DNA of 64,000 nucleotides from Streptomyces nigra (GTDB lineage: Bacteria > Actinomycetota > Actinomycetes > Streptomycetales > Streptomycetaceae), in contig NZ_CP029043.1 in NCBI RefSeq assembly GCF_003074055.1, positions 1,728,501 to 1,792,500 of the forward strand, written 5' to 3'. The notes under the pieces are model-generated. The model saw only the letters and a list, made by a program, of their open reading frames with translations, was not told where the DNA came from and did no database searches. The first letter of the stretch is position 1; each line of letters opens with the position of its first letter. The position numbers were made by a program, and so were the translations under genes. Of the stretch, positions 8,358 through 17,545 are shown in pieces.

Positions 8358-8936
8358 CTACAGGTGCGGCAGGATCGCCGGCATCAGGTCCTGGAAGGTG
8401 CGGCCGTTGGCCGGGGTGCCGAGCGCGGTCATCGTCCAGCCCGGGCCCGTGCGGTGCACCTTCGCCATGATCTGGGCCGTGTAGGCGCCGCCGCCCGCGA
8501 GCGTGTAGCGGGCCAGCTCCTGGCCGTTGGTCTCGTCGACGAGACGGCAGAAGGCGTTCTGCACCTCCTGGAAGGTCTGTCCCGTGAAGGAGTTCACGGT
8601 GAAGACGATCTGGTCGATGTGGACCGGGATACGCGCGAGGTCGACGAGGATGGCCTCGTCGTCGCCGCCCTGGCCGACACCGCCGACGAGGTTGTCACCG
8701 GTGTGACGGACCGAGCCGTCGTCGCTCACCAGGTGACGGAAGAAGACGACGTCGACCGGCTGCTTGTCCGCGAAGAGGACCGCGGAGGCGTCGAGGTCGA
8801 TCTCCCGCGTACGCGAGCCGAACAGGCCGCGCCGGGGAGCCGCCTGCCAGCCGAGACCCATGCGCACCGCGGTCAGGCTGCCCCCGTCGTTCTTCTGCAG
8901 ACTGATGGCCTGACCCTTGGTCATGTTGACGGTCAC
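8358..8936 (-). CDS. terD: TerD family protein
   Basis: A 192-residue stand-alone TerD protein, the standard length. Visible marks are TKGQAISLQKNDGGSLTAVRMGLGW at the N terminus, the acidic Ca2+ site DLDASAVLF, a second site in GGDDEAILVDL, and NSFTGQTFQEVQNAFCRLVD. Ter-family proteins are cytoplasmic and in Streptomyces are linked to tellurite, oxidative stress and development. The frame is open to 9083, but the GTG at 8936 gives the family-typical N terminus (VTVNMTKGQ) with AGGGG nine bases before it. It is first in a likely two-gene unit with the TerD-FtsK-like gene. Confidence 0.92.
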   Translation of the reverse strand: MTVNMTKGQAISLQKNDGGSLTAVRMGLGWQAAPRRGLFGSRTREIDLDASAVLFADKQPVDVVFFRHLVSDDGSVRHTGDNLVGGVGQGGDDEAILVDLARIPVHIDQIVFTVNSFTGQTFQEVQNAFCRLVDETNGQELARYTLAGGGAYTAQIMAKVHRTGPGWTMTALGTPANGRTFQDLMPAILPHL

Positions 8937-9103
8937 GTGCTGATTCCCCTCTCGAACAGTCCCCTGTTGCCCGCGGGCTCCGCGGATGACGAGAACCCTA
9001 CGCAGGGGCACTGACAGCGACGTACCCCGGTCCCCACTTTGTGTCGGTCTTGCAACACTGCGCGTACGCGCGGGCCTGGTCACAGGCCGAGGGCGTGGGC
9101 CGG

Positions 9104-11248
9104 TCAGGCGAGTCCGGCCTCCTTCATCTGACGCAGTTCCTTCTTCATCTCGGAGACCTCGTCGCGCAGTCGGGCGGCGATCTCGAACTGCAGGTCCGCG
9201 GCGGCCGCGCGCATACGCTCCGTCAGTTCCTCGATCTGCTGGGCGAGCTCGGCCGCCGGCTGGTCGGTCGGCACCGTCTCCTTGGCCTTCGCCTTGCCCT
9301 TGGCCGGCTTCGCGGCCTGGGCGGCCTTGCTGCCGAGCGACGGCACCGGCGCCTTGGTGCCCCGGCCGTCCTTCTTGGCCCGGTAGCCGCTGCCGAGCAG
9401 CTGCTCGGTGTCGACGTCCTCGCGGGCAATCTGCGCGACGATGTCGTTGATCTTCTTGCGCAGCGGCTGGGGGTCGATGCCGCGCTCCTCGTTGTACGCG
9501 ATCTGCTTCTCGCGGCGCCGGTTGGTCTCGTCGATGGCCTTCTCCATCGCCGGCGTGATCTTGTCCGCGTACATATGGACCTCGCCGGAGACGTTGCGCG
9601 CCGCGCGGCCGATGGTCTGGATGAGGGACGTACCCGAACGCAGGAAGCCCTCCTTGTCCGCGTCGAGGATGGCCACCAGGGACACCTCGGGCAGGTCGAG
9701 GCCCTCACGCAGGAGGTTGATGCCGACGAGCACGTCGAACTCGCCCGCGCGCAGCTCGCGCAGCAGCTCGACACGGCGCAGGGTGTCGACGTCGCTGTGC
9801 AGATAGCGCACCTGGATGCCGAGCTCCAGGAAGTAGTCCGTGAGGTCCTCGGCCATCTTCTTGGTGAGGGTCGTGACCAGGACGCGCTCGTCCTTCTCGA
9901 CGCGGCCGCGGATCTCGTGGACCAGGTCGTCGATCTGGCCCTCGGTGGGCTTGACGACGACCTGCGGGTCGACGAGGCCGGTCGGGCGGATGATCTGCTC
10001 GACTTGGCCGTCGGAGCGGGAGAGCTCGTAGGTGCCGGGGGTCGCCGACAGGTACACGGTCTGCCCGACGCGCTCCTGGAACTCCTCCCACTTCAGCGGG
10101 CGGTTGTCGAGGGCCGAGGGCAGACGGAAGCCGTGGTCGACGAGGGTGCGCTTGCGGGAGGCGTCGCCCTCGTACATGGCTCCGATCTGCGGCACGGTGA
10201 CATGCGACTCGTCGATGACGAGCAGGAAGTCGTCCGGGAAGTAGTCCAGCAGCGTGTTCGGCGGGGAGCCGGGCTCACGGCCGTCGAAGTGCATCGAGTA
10301 GTTCTCCACGCCGGAGCACGTGCCGATCTGGCGGAGCATCTCCAGGTCGTACGTGGTGCGCATGCGCAGGCGCTGGGCCTCCAGCAGCTTCCCCTGCTTC
10401 TCCAGCTCGGCGAGGCGCTCGCCGAGCTCCTTCTCGATGTCGTTGACGGCCCGCTCCATGCGCTCGGGGCCGGCGACGTAGTGGGAGGCCGGGAAGACGT
10501 ACAGCTGCTCGTCGTCGCTGATGATCTCGCCGGTGAGCGGGTGCAGCGTGGACAGGGCCTCGATCTCGTCGCCGAACATCTCGATGCGCACGGCGAGCTC
10601 CTCGTAGACCGGGAAGATCTCGATGGTGTCGCCGCGGACCCGGAAGGTGCCCCGGGTGAACGCGAGGTCGTTGCGCGTGTACTGGATGTCGACGAAGCGG
10701 CGCAGCAGCTGGTCCCGGTCGATCTCCTCGCCGACCCGGAGCGGGACCATGCGGTCCACGTACTCCTGCGGTGTACCGAGGCCGTAGATGCAGGACACCG
10801 AGGCGACCACGACGACGTCGCGGCGGGTGAGCAGCGAGTTGGTCGCGGAGTGGCGCAGGCGCTCGACCTCCTCGTTGATCGAGGAGTCCTTCTCGATGTA
10901 GGTGTCCGACTGCGGGACGTACGCCTCGGGCTGGTAGTAGTCGTAGTACGAGACGAAGTACTCGACGGCGTTGTTCGGCAGGAGTTCGCGGAACTCGTTC
11001 GCCAGCTGGGCGGCCAGCGTCTTGTTCGGCGCCATCACCAGGGTGGGACGCTGGAGCTTCTCGATCATCCACGCGGTGGTCGCGGACTTGCCGGTGCCGG
11101 TCGCGCCGAGCAGGACGACGTCCTTCTCCCCGGCCTCGATGCGCCGGGCGAGGTCGGCGATGGCCGCGGGCTGGTCGCCGTTGGGCTGGTAGGGACTGAC
11201 GACCTCGAAAGGCGCCACCGTGCGTTCGATGCTGGAAACGGGCCGCAT
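9104..11248 (-). CDS. uvrB: excinuclease ABC subunit UvrB
   Basis: DNA-damage recognition helicase of nucleotide excision repair, partner of UvrA and UvrC. The 714-residue product shows Walker [12 protein letters not shown] near residues 48-58, the beta-hairpin region [22 protein letters not shown], Walker B VIDESH, and the helicase motif TIGRAARN. The C-terminal UVR motif ([24 protein letters not shown]) docks UvrC. An Ala/Lys-rich linker precedes the UVR motif, as in other actinobacteria. I place the start at the ATG at 11248, not 11278: a PafBC-type promoter ends seven bases before it and no Shine-Dalgarno is present, implying a leaderless mRNA induced by DNA damage. Confidence 0.97.
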   Translation of the reverse strand: MRPVSSIERTVAPFEVVSPYQPNGDQPAAIADLARRIEAGEKDVVLLGATGTGKSATTAWMIEKLQRPTLVMAPNKTLAAQLANEFRELLPNNAVEYFVSYYDYYQPEAYVPQSDTYIEKDSSINEEVERLRHSATNSLLTRRDVVVVASVSCIYGLGTPQEYVDRMVPLRVGEEIDRDQLLRRFVDIQYTRNDLAFTRGTFRVRGDTIEIFPVYEELAVRIEMFGDEIEALSTLHPLTGEIISDDEQLYVFPASHYVAGPERMERAVNDIEKELGERLAELEKQGKLLEAQRLRMRTTYDLEMLRQIGTCSGVENYSMHFDGREPGSPPNTLLDYFPDDFLLVIDESHVTVPQIGAMYEGDASRKRTLVDHGFRLPSALDNRPLKWEEFQERVGQTVYLSATPGTYELSRSDGQVEQIIRPTGLVDPQVVVKPTEGQIDDLVHEIRGRVEKDERVLVTTLTKKMAEDLTDYFLELGIQVRYLHSDVDTLRRVELLRELRAGEFDVLVGINLLREGLDLPEVSLVAILDADKEGFLRSGTSLIQTIGRAARNVSGEVHMYADKITPAMEKAIDETNRRREKQIAYNEERGIDPQPLRKKINDIVAQIAREDVDTEQLLGSGYRAKKDGRGTKAPVPSLGSKAAQAAKPAKGKAKAKETVPTDQPAAELAQQIEELTERMRAAAADLQFEIAARLRDEVSEMKKELRQMKEAGLA

Positions 11249-11255
11249 GGAATCA

Positions 11256-11278
11256 ACCGTACGACCCCCCACTGACAA
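11256..11278 (-). promoter_or_regulatory. PafBC/RecA-NDp-type DNA-damage promoter of uvrB
   Basis: TTGTCAGTG (11270-11278), an 8-base spacer and TACGGT (11256-11261), then seven bases to the ATG. This matches the mycobacterial RecA-independent damage consensus tTGTCRGTG-N8-TAnnnT exactly. The same word precedes ogt, and a variant precedes polA. Confidence 0.82.
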
Positions 11279-11288
11279 CGTGGCCTGA

Positions 11289-12152
11289 TCAGTGGTTCTG
11301 CGGGGTCCGGGGGGCTCGCTGGACGGTGCGGCGGGCCGTCTGCGCGGGGCGCCGGATCTGGCGCGGGACGACGGCCCGGGCGGGTACGCCGGGCTTCTCC
11401 TCGGCGGGGGCCTCCTCGGGCCGGCCCAGGACCGTCTTCGGGCCGAAGATCATGACGGCTCCGGCGAGGAGCAGGAAGGCGAGCGGGCCGACCAGCATCG
11501 GCGCGAGCAGGGAGGCCGGTGAGTCGCCGGGCCCGCCGGCGCCGGTGCCGTGCACATGGACGCGGAGCGCGGCCATCCCGGTGTAGTGCATGCCGCTGGC
11601 GGCGAGGCCCATGACGAGGCTGGCGCCGACGCTCCAGAGCACTCCCCTGACCTGCCCGGCCGCCCAGAGCGCCGCGGTGGCCGCGAGCATCGCTATGACG
11701 ACGGAGGCGGCGACGGTCAGCGTGTTGTACTCCAGCCTGCCGTCGAGGCGCAGACCCGCCATGCCGAGGTAGTGCATGGAGGCGATGCCCAGGCCGGTGA
11801 TGGTGCCGCCGGTGAACAGGGCCGTCCCGCGCGCGCCGCGGCTGCCGACGATGAAGATGCCGATGCCGACCATGACGATGGCGAGGGCGAGGCTGGCGAA
11901 CGTCATCGGCTTGTCGTAGTGGATCGGGGTCCCGTCGACCGTGAACCCCATCATGGCGATGAAGTGCATGGTCCAGATGCCGGACCCGATGGCCGCCGAG
12001 CCGAGGGCGAGCCAGGCGGGGCGCCAGGAGCGCGCGACGAGCATCGATCTGGTGGTGCACCGCAGTCCGAGCGCACCACCGAGGCAGGCCATGAGGTAGG
12101 CCACCAGCGGTGTGACGATCCCGTAGCTGAAACCGTCGACCGTCCCCTGCAT
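11289..12152 (-). CDS. MHYT-domain integral membrane sensor protein
   Basis: A 287-residue membrane protein with three MHYT repeats, each at a helix boundary: [18 protein letters not shown] and [13 protein letters not shown] domains are thought to coordinate copper and sense O2, CO or NO. Elsewhere they are often fused to GGDEF/EAL domains, but here the domain stands alone with a short basic tail of about 45 residues rich in Pro, Arg and Gln. The start is the ATG at 12152. The gene is divergent from the glpQ-type gene with a 276-bp gap. Its signalling partner is not evident in the window. Confidence 0.88.
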   Translation of the reverse strand: MQGTVDGFSYGIVTPLVAYLMACLGGALGLRCTTRSMLVARSWRPAWLALGSAAIGSGIWTMHFIAMMGFTVDGTPIHYDKPMTFASLALAIVMVGIGIFIVGSRGARGTALFTGGTITGLGIASMHYLGMAGLRLDGRLEYNTLTVAASVVIAMLAATAALWAAGQVRGVLWSVGASLVMGLAASGMHYTGMAALRVHVHGTGAGGPGDSPASLLAPMLVGPLAFLLLAGAVMIFGPKTVLGRPEEAPAEEKPGVPARAVVPRQIRRPAQTARRTVQRAPRTPQNH

Positions 12153-12428
12153 ACGCGGCTGCCCTTCCGCCTGTTTACATCCCGGAATGTTCGAACGTGC
12201 GCCCCCTCCCGGGACCGCCCGAGCGGGCCAGGGTTGAGGCAGAGAGTAACCCCCACCGCAAGGGTCGAACGATTCTCCTGCAAAGAAACACGGCCTTGCC
12301 CCAGTTGTGCGGCACGAGTGAGCGGGCGGGGCAACTCCGGCTGTTCTGTGGCCGTCCCGTACTCCTTCGTCGTTGACCCTGTGCTGTCAGAGTTGAGCTG
12401 ACCGTGATCTTCGACACGAGGAGTACGT

Positions 12429-13304
12429 ATGCACGCGCGCGCTGTTGCCGCCACGACGGCCGCACTGCTGGGAACCGCCGCCCTGCTGCTTCCCGCTCCC
12501 GCCGCCGGAGCCGGCGTCCGGGCCGAGCGGCCGACGGTCATCGCCCACCGCGGGGCCTCCTCCTATGCGCCCGAGAACACCCTGGCCGCCGTCGACAAGG
12601 CCGCCGAGCTGGGTGTCGAGTGGGTCGAGAACGACGTCCAGCGCACCAAGGACGGCGAGCTGGTCGTGATCCACGACGACAACCTGAAGCGCACGACGGA
12701 CGCCGAGGAGGTCTTCCCCGGCCGCTCCCCCTGGAAGGTGAAGGACTTCACCGCGGCGGAGATCGCCCGGCTGGACGCGGGCAGCTGGTTCGGGCCGGAG
12801 TTCGCCGGCGCGCGCGTACCGACGCTCCAGCAGTTCCTGGACCGGACGGAGTCGCACCGCCAGAAGCTGCTGCTGGAGATCAAGAACCCCGCCCTGTACC
12901 CGGGCATCGAGCAGCAGACCCTGAAGGTCCTCGGCGACGAGGGCTGGCTCGACGCCTCGCACCTGGCGGGCCGGCTGATCGTGCAGAGCTTCAGCGCCGA
13001 CAGTGTCCGGGCCGTCCACGACCTGCTGCCGACGGTGAAGACCGGCTTCCTGGGGACGCCGTCCGTGGCGGACCTCTCCCGGTATGCCGCCTTCGCCGAC
13101 CAGATCAACCCGTCGTACACCACGGTTTCCCCCGGCTATGTCTCCTCCGTCCACGCGTTCGACGGCCCGCACGGGGGGCCGCTGGAGGTGTTCACCTGGA
13201 CGGTGAACGACGCGGACACGGCCCGGCAGGTCGCCGGGTACGGGGTCGACGGGATCATCACCAACAGTCCGGACGTGGTGCGGGACGCCTTCCCGGCTGC
13301 CTGA
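12429..13304 (+). CDS. glpQ: secreted glycerophosphodiester phosphodiesterase
   Basis: Hydrolyses glycerophosphodiesters to glycerol-3-phosphate and an alcohol outside the membrane. The 291-residue product has a clear signal peptide (basic start, hydrophobic core, AAGA cleavage region near residue 28). The GDPD TIM barrel follows: catalytic HRGAS with PENT (residues 40-51), metal ligands in WVENDVQRTKDGELVVIHDD, KLLLEIKN, and the C-terminal TWTVND and GVDGIITNSP. The start is the ATG at 12429 with GAGGAG five bases upstream. In Streptomyces such enzymes often belong to the phosphate-starvation regulon; I saw no convincing PHO box. Confidence 0.93.
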   Translation: MHARAVAATTAALLGTAALLLPAPAAGAGVRAERPTVIAHRGASSYAPENTLAAVDKAAELGVEWVENDVQRTKDGELVVIHDDNLKRTTDAEEVFPGRSPWKVKDFTAAEIARLDAGSWFGPEFAGARVPTLQQFLDRTESHRQKLLLEIKNPALYPGIEQQTLKVLGDEGWLDASHLAGRLIVQSFSADSVRAVHDLLPTVKTGFLGTPSVADLSRYAAFADQINPSYTTVSPGYVSSVHAFDGPHGGPLEVFTWTVNDADTARQVAGYGVDGIITNSPDVVRDAFPAA

Positions 13305-13321
13305 GCTGCGCTCCGGGGGCG

Positions 13322-13344
13322 TTGTCAGTGGCGGCCCGTACGGT
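13322..13344 (+). promoter_or_regulatory. PafBC/RecA-NDp-type DNA-damage promoter of ogt
   Basis: TTGTCAGTG (13322-13330), eight bases, TACGGT (13339-13344), then seven bases to the ATG at 13352. Both hexamers are identical to those of uvrB. Confidence 0.82.
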
Positions 13345-13351
13345 GAAGCAC

Positions 13352-13906
13352 ATGGACAGCCATGGGCAGGACGAGCAGCGGGTGGTGTGGGCCGTCGTCG
13401 GCACCGCCATCGGTCCGCTGATGCTGGCCGCCACACCGGACGGCCTGGTCAGCGTCGTGTTCCACGCCACGCCGCAGGTGTGCGGGAAGACGCTGGAGCG
13501 GCTCGCGTCGCGGCTGGGCGCCGAGCCGGTCGAGGATCCAGGGTCCGCGCTGCTCGCCGAGCCGATACGTCAGCTGGAGGAGTACTTCGCGGGGAGGCGC
13601 CGGGACTTCGAGCTGCCGCTGGACTGGTCCCTGATCTCGGGTTTCAACCGTCAGGTGCTGCGCGAGCTGGCGTCCTCGGTGCCGTTCGGGGCGGTCGTCG
13701 GGTACGGCGATCTGGCGGGACGGGTCGGGCAGCCGGGCGCGGCCCAGGCGGTGGGCATGGCGATGGGCGCCAACCCGCTGCCGGTCGTCGTGCCGTGCCA
13801 CCGGGTCGTGGAGAGCGACGGCGGCATCGGGGGCTTCGGGGGCGGTCTGGAGACCAAGCGGAAGCTGCTGGCGCTGGAGGGAGTCCTGCCGGAGCCGCTG
13901 TTCTGA
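13352..13906 (+). CDS. ogt: methylated-DNA-[protein]-cysteine S-methyltransferase
   Basis: Suicide repair of O6-alkylguanine in DNA. The 184-residue product has the methyl-acceptor motif PCHRV with Cys149, the helix-turn-helix recognition stretch FGAVVGYGDLAGRVG, the asparagine hinge and the C-terminal GGFGGGLETKRKLLALEG. There is no Ada regulatory domain, so this is the constitutive Ogt/MGMT type in architecture. The ATG at 13352 has no ribosome-binding site and sits seven bases after a PafBC-type -10 element, so a leaderless damage-inducible mRNA is predicted. The gene follows glpQ by 47 bp but has its own promoter. Confidence 0.95.
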   Translation: MDSHGQDEQRVVWAVVGTAIGPLMLAATPDGLVSVVFHATPQVCGKTLERLASRLGAEPVEDPGSALLAEPIRQLEEYFAGRRRDFELPLDWSLISGFNRQVLRELASSVPFGAVVGYGDLAGRVGQPGAAQAVGMAMGANPLPVVVPCHRVVESDGGIGGFGGGLETKRKLLALEGVLPEPLF

Positions 13907-13936
13907 CCGGCTCACGGTGACCGATCGGCGTCGTGA

Positions 13937-14078
13937 GCGGCGGTCCTGCCGGAGGTGAGTCGGGGCCACGGTCCTGCCGGAGGTAGGCGCTGGAGGCGGT
14001 CCCGCCGGAGGTGAGCCGTGCGCCGCGGTCCGGCCGGAGGTGAGTCGTGTGAGGCGGTCCGGCCGGAGGTAATCGGTT
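13937..14078. repeat. five-unit imperfect ~28-nt tandem array
   Basis: Five consecutive 27-29-nt units share the core CGGTCC-N-GCCGGAGGT followed by a gAGtCG-like tail. In the last two units the core is the 10-bp palindrome TCCGGCCGGA. The array fills most of the 299-bp gap between ogt and the MFS gene. It has no open frame of its own, and unit lengths vary, which argues against coding. Confidence 0.75.
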
Positions 14079-14205
14079 GGGCCGGCGCATCGGAGGGGGA
14101 GACTGCGCCCGTGACGACGACATTTTTCACCCGCCCGTACGCGGCCGGTCCGGTGTGTCGCCTTGCGCCGTCCGGCTGGACGCGCGCCGGCTCCGGGCAG
14201 CTGTC

Positions 14206-15486
14206 ATGACGAGCGTGGAGCGGGCGGCCGTGCCGGTGACGCCCCAGGACCTCGCGGCCCTGCGGCGGCGGACGTCGGCCGTGCTGATGGCGACGCAGAT
14301 CCTCGGCGGCCTCGGCGTGGCCACCGGCATCGCGCTCGCCGCGGTCCTCGCCAAGGAGGTCAGCGGCACCGAGTCGCTGTCGGGGCTCGCGCCCACCGCG
14401 ACCGTCGCGGGGACGGCGGTGCTGTCGATGCCGCTGGCCGCGCTGATGACCGCGCGCGGGCGTCGTCCCGGGCTCGTCCTGGCGTATCTGATCGGCGCCC
14501 TGGGCGCCGGGGTCAGCGTGCTCGCGGCCCGGGCCGGAAGTTTCCCGCTGCTGCTGTTCGGCCTGGCGCTGTTCGGCGCCGCCTCCTCGGCGAACCTCCA
14601 GGCCCGCTTCGCGGCCGCAGACCTGGCCGAGCCCGAGCAGCGGGCCCGCGCCATCTCCCTGGTCGTATGGGCGACCACCATCGGCGCGGTGATCGGCCCG
14701 AACATCGCGGCACCCGCCGGGCGCAGCGTCACCGGCCTCGGGATACCCGAGGCGGCGGGTCCGTTCCTGTGGGCGGCGGGGATCTTCCTGCTGTCCGCGG
14801 TCGTGGTGGCCGTACTGCTGCGGCCGGACCCACTGCTGACGGCGCGAGCCCTCGCACCGGCCGAGGAGCAGACGCCCGCCGGGCGCTCGCTGCGCGCCGG
14901 CATGGCGGCTGTGGCCGCCTCGCCGCGGGCCCGGCTGGCGATCGTGGCGGTCGCCGTGGCGCACACCGCGATGGTGTCGGTCATGTCGATGACCCCGGTC
15001 GACCTGGAGCATCACGGCGCCGGCATCGAGCTGATCGGCCTGGTCATCAGCGGCCACATCGCGGGCATGTACGCCTTCGCCCCACTGATGGGCCGGCTGT
15101 CGGACCGGCTGGGCCGGCTGTCCGGGATAGGGCTGGCCGTGGGGCTGCTGGCGTGCGCGGTGCTCCTCACCGGTACGGCGGGCGGCCGGCACGGGCAGAC
15201 GGCGGCCGGCCTGTTCGTGCTGGGCCTGGGCTGGTCGGCCGGTCTGGTCTCGGGTTCGGCGCTGCTCACGGACTCCGTGCCGCAGGCCGCGCGGGCGGCC
15301 GCTCAGGGCCTGTCGGACCTCGTCATGAACGCTTCGGCGGGCATCGGCGGCGCGGCCGCGGGCCTGGTCGTCGCCACGGCGAGCTACGCGTGGCTGAACT
15401 TCTTCGCCGCCTGCCTGCTGCTGCCGCTGGCGGCGCTGGCCCTGTTCACGCGGGGCGGGCGGAGCAAGGCCGCCGCGGGCGACTGA
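14206..15486 (+). CDS. MFS transporter (drug-efflux-like)
   Basis: A 426-residue major facilitator protein with about 12 hydrophobic helices and the MFS motif MTARGRRPGLVLAY after helix 2. A second GRLSDRLGRLSGIG loop lies in the middle of the protein. A long hydrophilic connection around residues 215-245 joins the halves. There is no substrate signature; by resemblance it would be an exporter. The start at ATG 14206 gives an N terminus that begins just before helix 1; the frame is open upstream into the tandem-repeat region but lacks family-like sequence there. No ribosome-binding site is obvious. Confidence 0.85.
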   Translation: MTSVERAAVPVTPQDLAALRRRTSAVLMATQILGGLGVATGIALAAVLAKEVSGTESLSGLAPTATVAGTAVLSMPLAALMTARGRRPGLVLAYLIGALGAGVSVLAARAGSFPLLLFGLALFGAASSANLQARFAAADLAEPEQRARAISLVVWATTIGAVIGPNIAAPAGRSVTGLGIPEAAGPFLWAAGIFLLSAVVVAVLLRPDPLLTARALAPAEEQTPAGRSLRAGMAAVAASPRARLAIVAVAVAHTAMVSVMSMTPVDLEHHGAGIELIGLVISGHIAGMYAFAPLMGRLSDRLGRLSGIGLAVGLLACAVLLTGTAGGRHGQTAAGLFVLGLGWSAGLVSGSALLTDSVPQAARAAAQGLSDLVMNASAGIGGAAAGLVVATASYAWLNFFAACLLLPLAALALFTRGGRSKAAAGD

Positions 15487-15664
15487 TCCGGCGCCCCCCC
15501 GGCCGAACAGGGGCTGTTCCAGGCCGTCATGGACGTTCGGCGGCCCGTGACCGCGTGACGGCTGGCCGGACGGCGCGAGCGGTAGCAGACTCGGATGTGC
15601 GCGCAGCCGCTGGTATCCGACTGGCTTCCGGAAGAGACGGGAGCCGAAGGGACGGAGATCACGC

Positions 15665-16891
15665 ATGAGCGGAAACAGGGCAGTGGCGTATCTGAAGCCG
15701 GGCGCGGTCGAGGTCAGGACCATCGACTATCCGACGCTCGAGCTCAAGGACGGTCCAGGAGTCCACCCTGCCAACGTCGGCCGTGTCTGCCGGCACGGGG
15801 TGATCCTCAAGGTCCTCGCGACCAACATCTGCGGAAGCGACCAGCACATGGTGCGCGGGCGGACGACCGCGCCGGAGGGGCTGGTCCTCGGACACGAGAT
15901 CACCGGGGAGATCGTCGAACGGGGCCCCGACGTCGAGTTCCTCGACGTGGGCGACATCGTCTCCGTACCGTTCAACATCGCCTGTGGGCGCTGCCGCAAC
16001 TGCAAGGAGCGCAAGACCGGCATCTGTCTGAACGTCAACCCGGCCCGGCCGGGTGCCGCGTACGGCTATGTCGACATGGGCGGCTGGGTCGGGGGGCAGG
16101 CCGAGTACGTGATGGTCCCGTACGCGGACTTCAATGCGCTGAAGTTCCCCGACCGGGAGCAGGCGCTCGAGAAGCTGCTCGACCTGACCATGCTGTCGGA
16201 CATCTTCCCGACCGGCTTCCACGGTGTGGTCAGTTCGGGTGCCGGTGTCGGGTCGACGGTGTACATCGCCGGGGCGGGCCCGGTGGGGCTCGCGGCCGCC
16301 GCCGCGGCGCAGCTGCTGGGCGCCGCCGTCGTCATCGTCGGCGACCTGAACGCCGAACGCCTCGCGCAGGCGCGCAGCTTCGGGTGCGAGACGGTCGACG
16401 TCTCACAGGGCACCGTCGAGGACCAGCTCGCGCAGATCCTCGGGGAGCCCGAGGTGGACGCCGCGGTCGACGCGGTCGGCTTCGAGGCCCGGGGCCACGG
16501 CAAGGACGCCGGGGAGGCGCCCGCCACGGTCCTCAACTCCCTGATGGGCATCACGCGCGCGGGTGGTGCGCTCGGCATTCCCGGCCTGTACGTCACGGAC
16601 GACCCGGGCGGTGTCGACCAGGACGCGCAGACCGGCACGCTGAAGGTGCGCCTCGGTCTGGGCTGGGCGAAGAGCCACACCCTCACGACCGGGCAGTGCC
16701 CCGTCATGAAGTACCACCGGGGCCTGATGATGGCGATCCTGCACGAGCGGGTCCACATCGCGAAGGCGGTCAACGCCACCGTGATCGGCCTGGAGGACGC
16801 GCCGACCGGGTACGCCGAGTTCGACCAGGGCGCCAGCCGGAAGTACGTGCTCAACCCGCACGGGGCGCTGGACGGCGTACAGCCGGTCTGA
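15665..16891 (+). CDS. fdhA: glutathione-independent formaldehyde dehydrogenase
   Basis: Zn-dependent, tightly NAD-bound dehydrogenase that dismutates or oxidises formaldehyde. The 408-residue product belongs to the long MDR branch. Catalytic Zn ligands are in NICGSDQHM and GHEITGE. Structural Zn cysteines are in CGRCRNCKERKTGIC. The Rossmann motif is IAGAGPVGLAA. The family-typical VGFEARGHG and GLYVTDDPG segments confirm the branch (Pseudomonas FdhA). The start is the ATG at 15665 with GGAG seven bases upstream. It is monocistronic and ends at a strong terminator. Confidence 0.93.
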   Translation: MSGNRAVAYLKPGAVEVRTIDYPTLELKDGPGVHPANVGRVCRHGVILKVLATNICGSDQHMVRGRTTAPEGLVLGHEITGEIVERGPDVEFLDVGDIVSVPFNIACGRCRNCKERKTGICLNVNPARPGAAYGYVDMGGWVGGQAEYVMVPYADFNALKFPDREQALEKLLDLTMLSDIFPTGFHGVVSSGAGVGSTVYIAGAGPVGLAAAAAAQLLGAAVVIVGDLNAERLAQARSFGCETVDVSQGTVEDQLAQILGEPEVDAAVDAVGFEARGHGKDAGEAPATVLNSLMGITRAGGALGIPGLYVTDDPGGVDQDAQTGTLKVRLGLGWAKSHTLTTGQCPVMKYHRGLMMAILHERVHIAKAVNATVIGLEDAPTGYAEFDQGASRKYVLNPHGALDGVQPV

Positions 16892-16907
16892 CGCCTGACC
16901 CGTGAGG

Positions 16908-16936
16908 AAGGGGGCCACGCGCGTGTGGCCCCCCTT
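16908..16936 (+). terminator. terminator of fdhA
   Basis: GGGGGCCAC (16910-16918) pairs with GTGGCCCCC (16925-16933) around a 6-base loop, extended by AA/TT after one bulged C, and followed by TTTC. It lies 17 bp past the fdhA stop. Confidence 0.75.
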
Positions 16937-16980
16937 TCGAGGTCCGCCGGTCCCGCCGGTCGGTCGTGGTCAGCCGGGGT

Positions 16981-17037
16981 CAGTCGTAGTGGCGGGCCTC
17001 AGTCGTAGTGGCGGGCCTCAGTCGTAGTGGCGGGCCT
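16981..17037. repeat. three perfect 19-nt tandem copies spanning the VOC gene stop
   Basis: The 19-mer CAGTCGTAGTGGCGGGCCT occurs three times without gaps. The third copy carries the last codons and TGA of the VOC gene (minus strand), and the other two lie just downstream. Because 19 is 1 mod 3, TGA appears in all three reading frames (17018, 16999, 16980). Confidence 0.9.
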
Positions 17038-17446
17038 CGAAGACGTTGCCGTCGGGGTCGCGGAAGTAGAAACTCCGGGTGGCGTTCCCGCGGGCGCCGA
17101 AGGAGTTCTCCGAGACGTCCGACACCGGTGTGCCGCCTTCTTCGAGGCGGGTCCGCAGGGCGTCGAAGTCCTCGCCGGGCAGGGCGAGGCAGACGTGGTT
17201 GACGGGGTGGCCGGCGCTCTCGGTGGCGCCGGGCAGCATCTTCATCCGCTCGGCCATGGCGAGCGGCATGAGGTCGATGATCGTCTCCTCGTTGAGACGG
17301 ACGGAGGGGAACGGGACCGATCCCGCGGTGAACTCGGCGAGCCGTACGGGCTCCATGCCGACGGCCTTCTCGTAGAAGCCGGCCGCCGCCTCCGGGTCGC
17401 TGACCCAGAGGACTACGTGGTCGAGACGTGCGGTGTTGTCCTTCAT
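17018..17446 (-). CDS. VOC family protein (glyoxalase/bleomycin-resistance fold)
   Basis: A 142-residue vicinal-oxygen-chelate protein. Both beta-alpha-beta modules are visible, with likely metal ligands at LDHVVLWVSD (His), the central NHVCLALP (His) and the C-terminal DPDGNVFEARHYD (Glu), the usual 2-His-1-Glu arrangement. Substrates of the family range from methylglyoxal-thiol adducts to catechols, and nothing here narrows it. I chose the ATG at 17446; an in-frame GTG 27 bases upstream is an alternative. The 3' end, including the stop codon, is part of a 19-nt triplication. It is divergent from psuG. Confidence 0.85.
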   Translation of the reverse strand: MKDNTARLDHVVLWVSDPEAAAGFYEKAVGMEPVRLAEFTAGSVPFPSVRLNEETIIDLMPLAMAERMKMLPGATESAGHPVNHVCLALPGEDFDALRTRLEEGGTPVSDVSENSFGARGNATRSFYFRDPDGNVFEARHYD

Positions 17447-17545
17447 GCGCTCCAGGCTGGTGTCCTCTTCCACAGGCCGCAAGGGTTTGACGGGGCGTGT
17501 GGCCCGCCAGGGATGAGGGAGTACCGACAGACAGGAGGCAGTCGC

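Noticed and set aside
12387..12420. CTGTCAGAG upstream of glpQ as another damage promoter
   Set aside because: It lacks the TG at the end of the -35 word and has no TAnnnT eight bases on; glpQ also has a normal ribosome-binding site.
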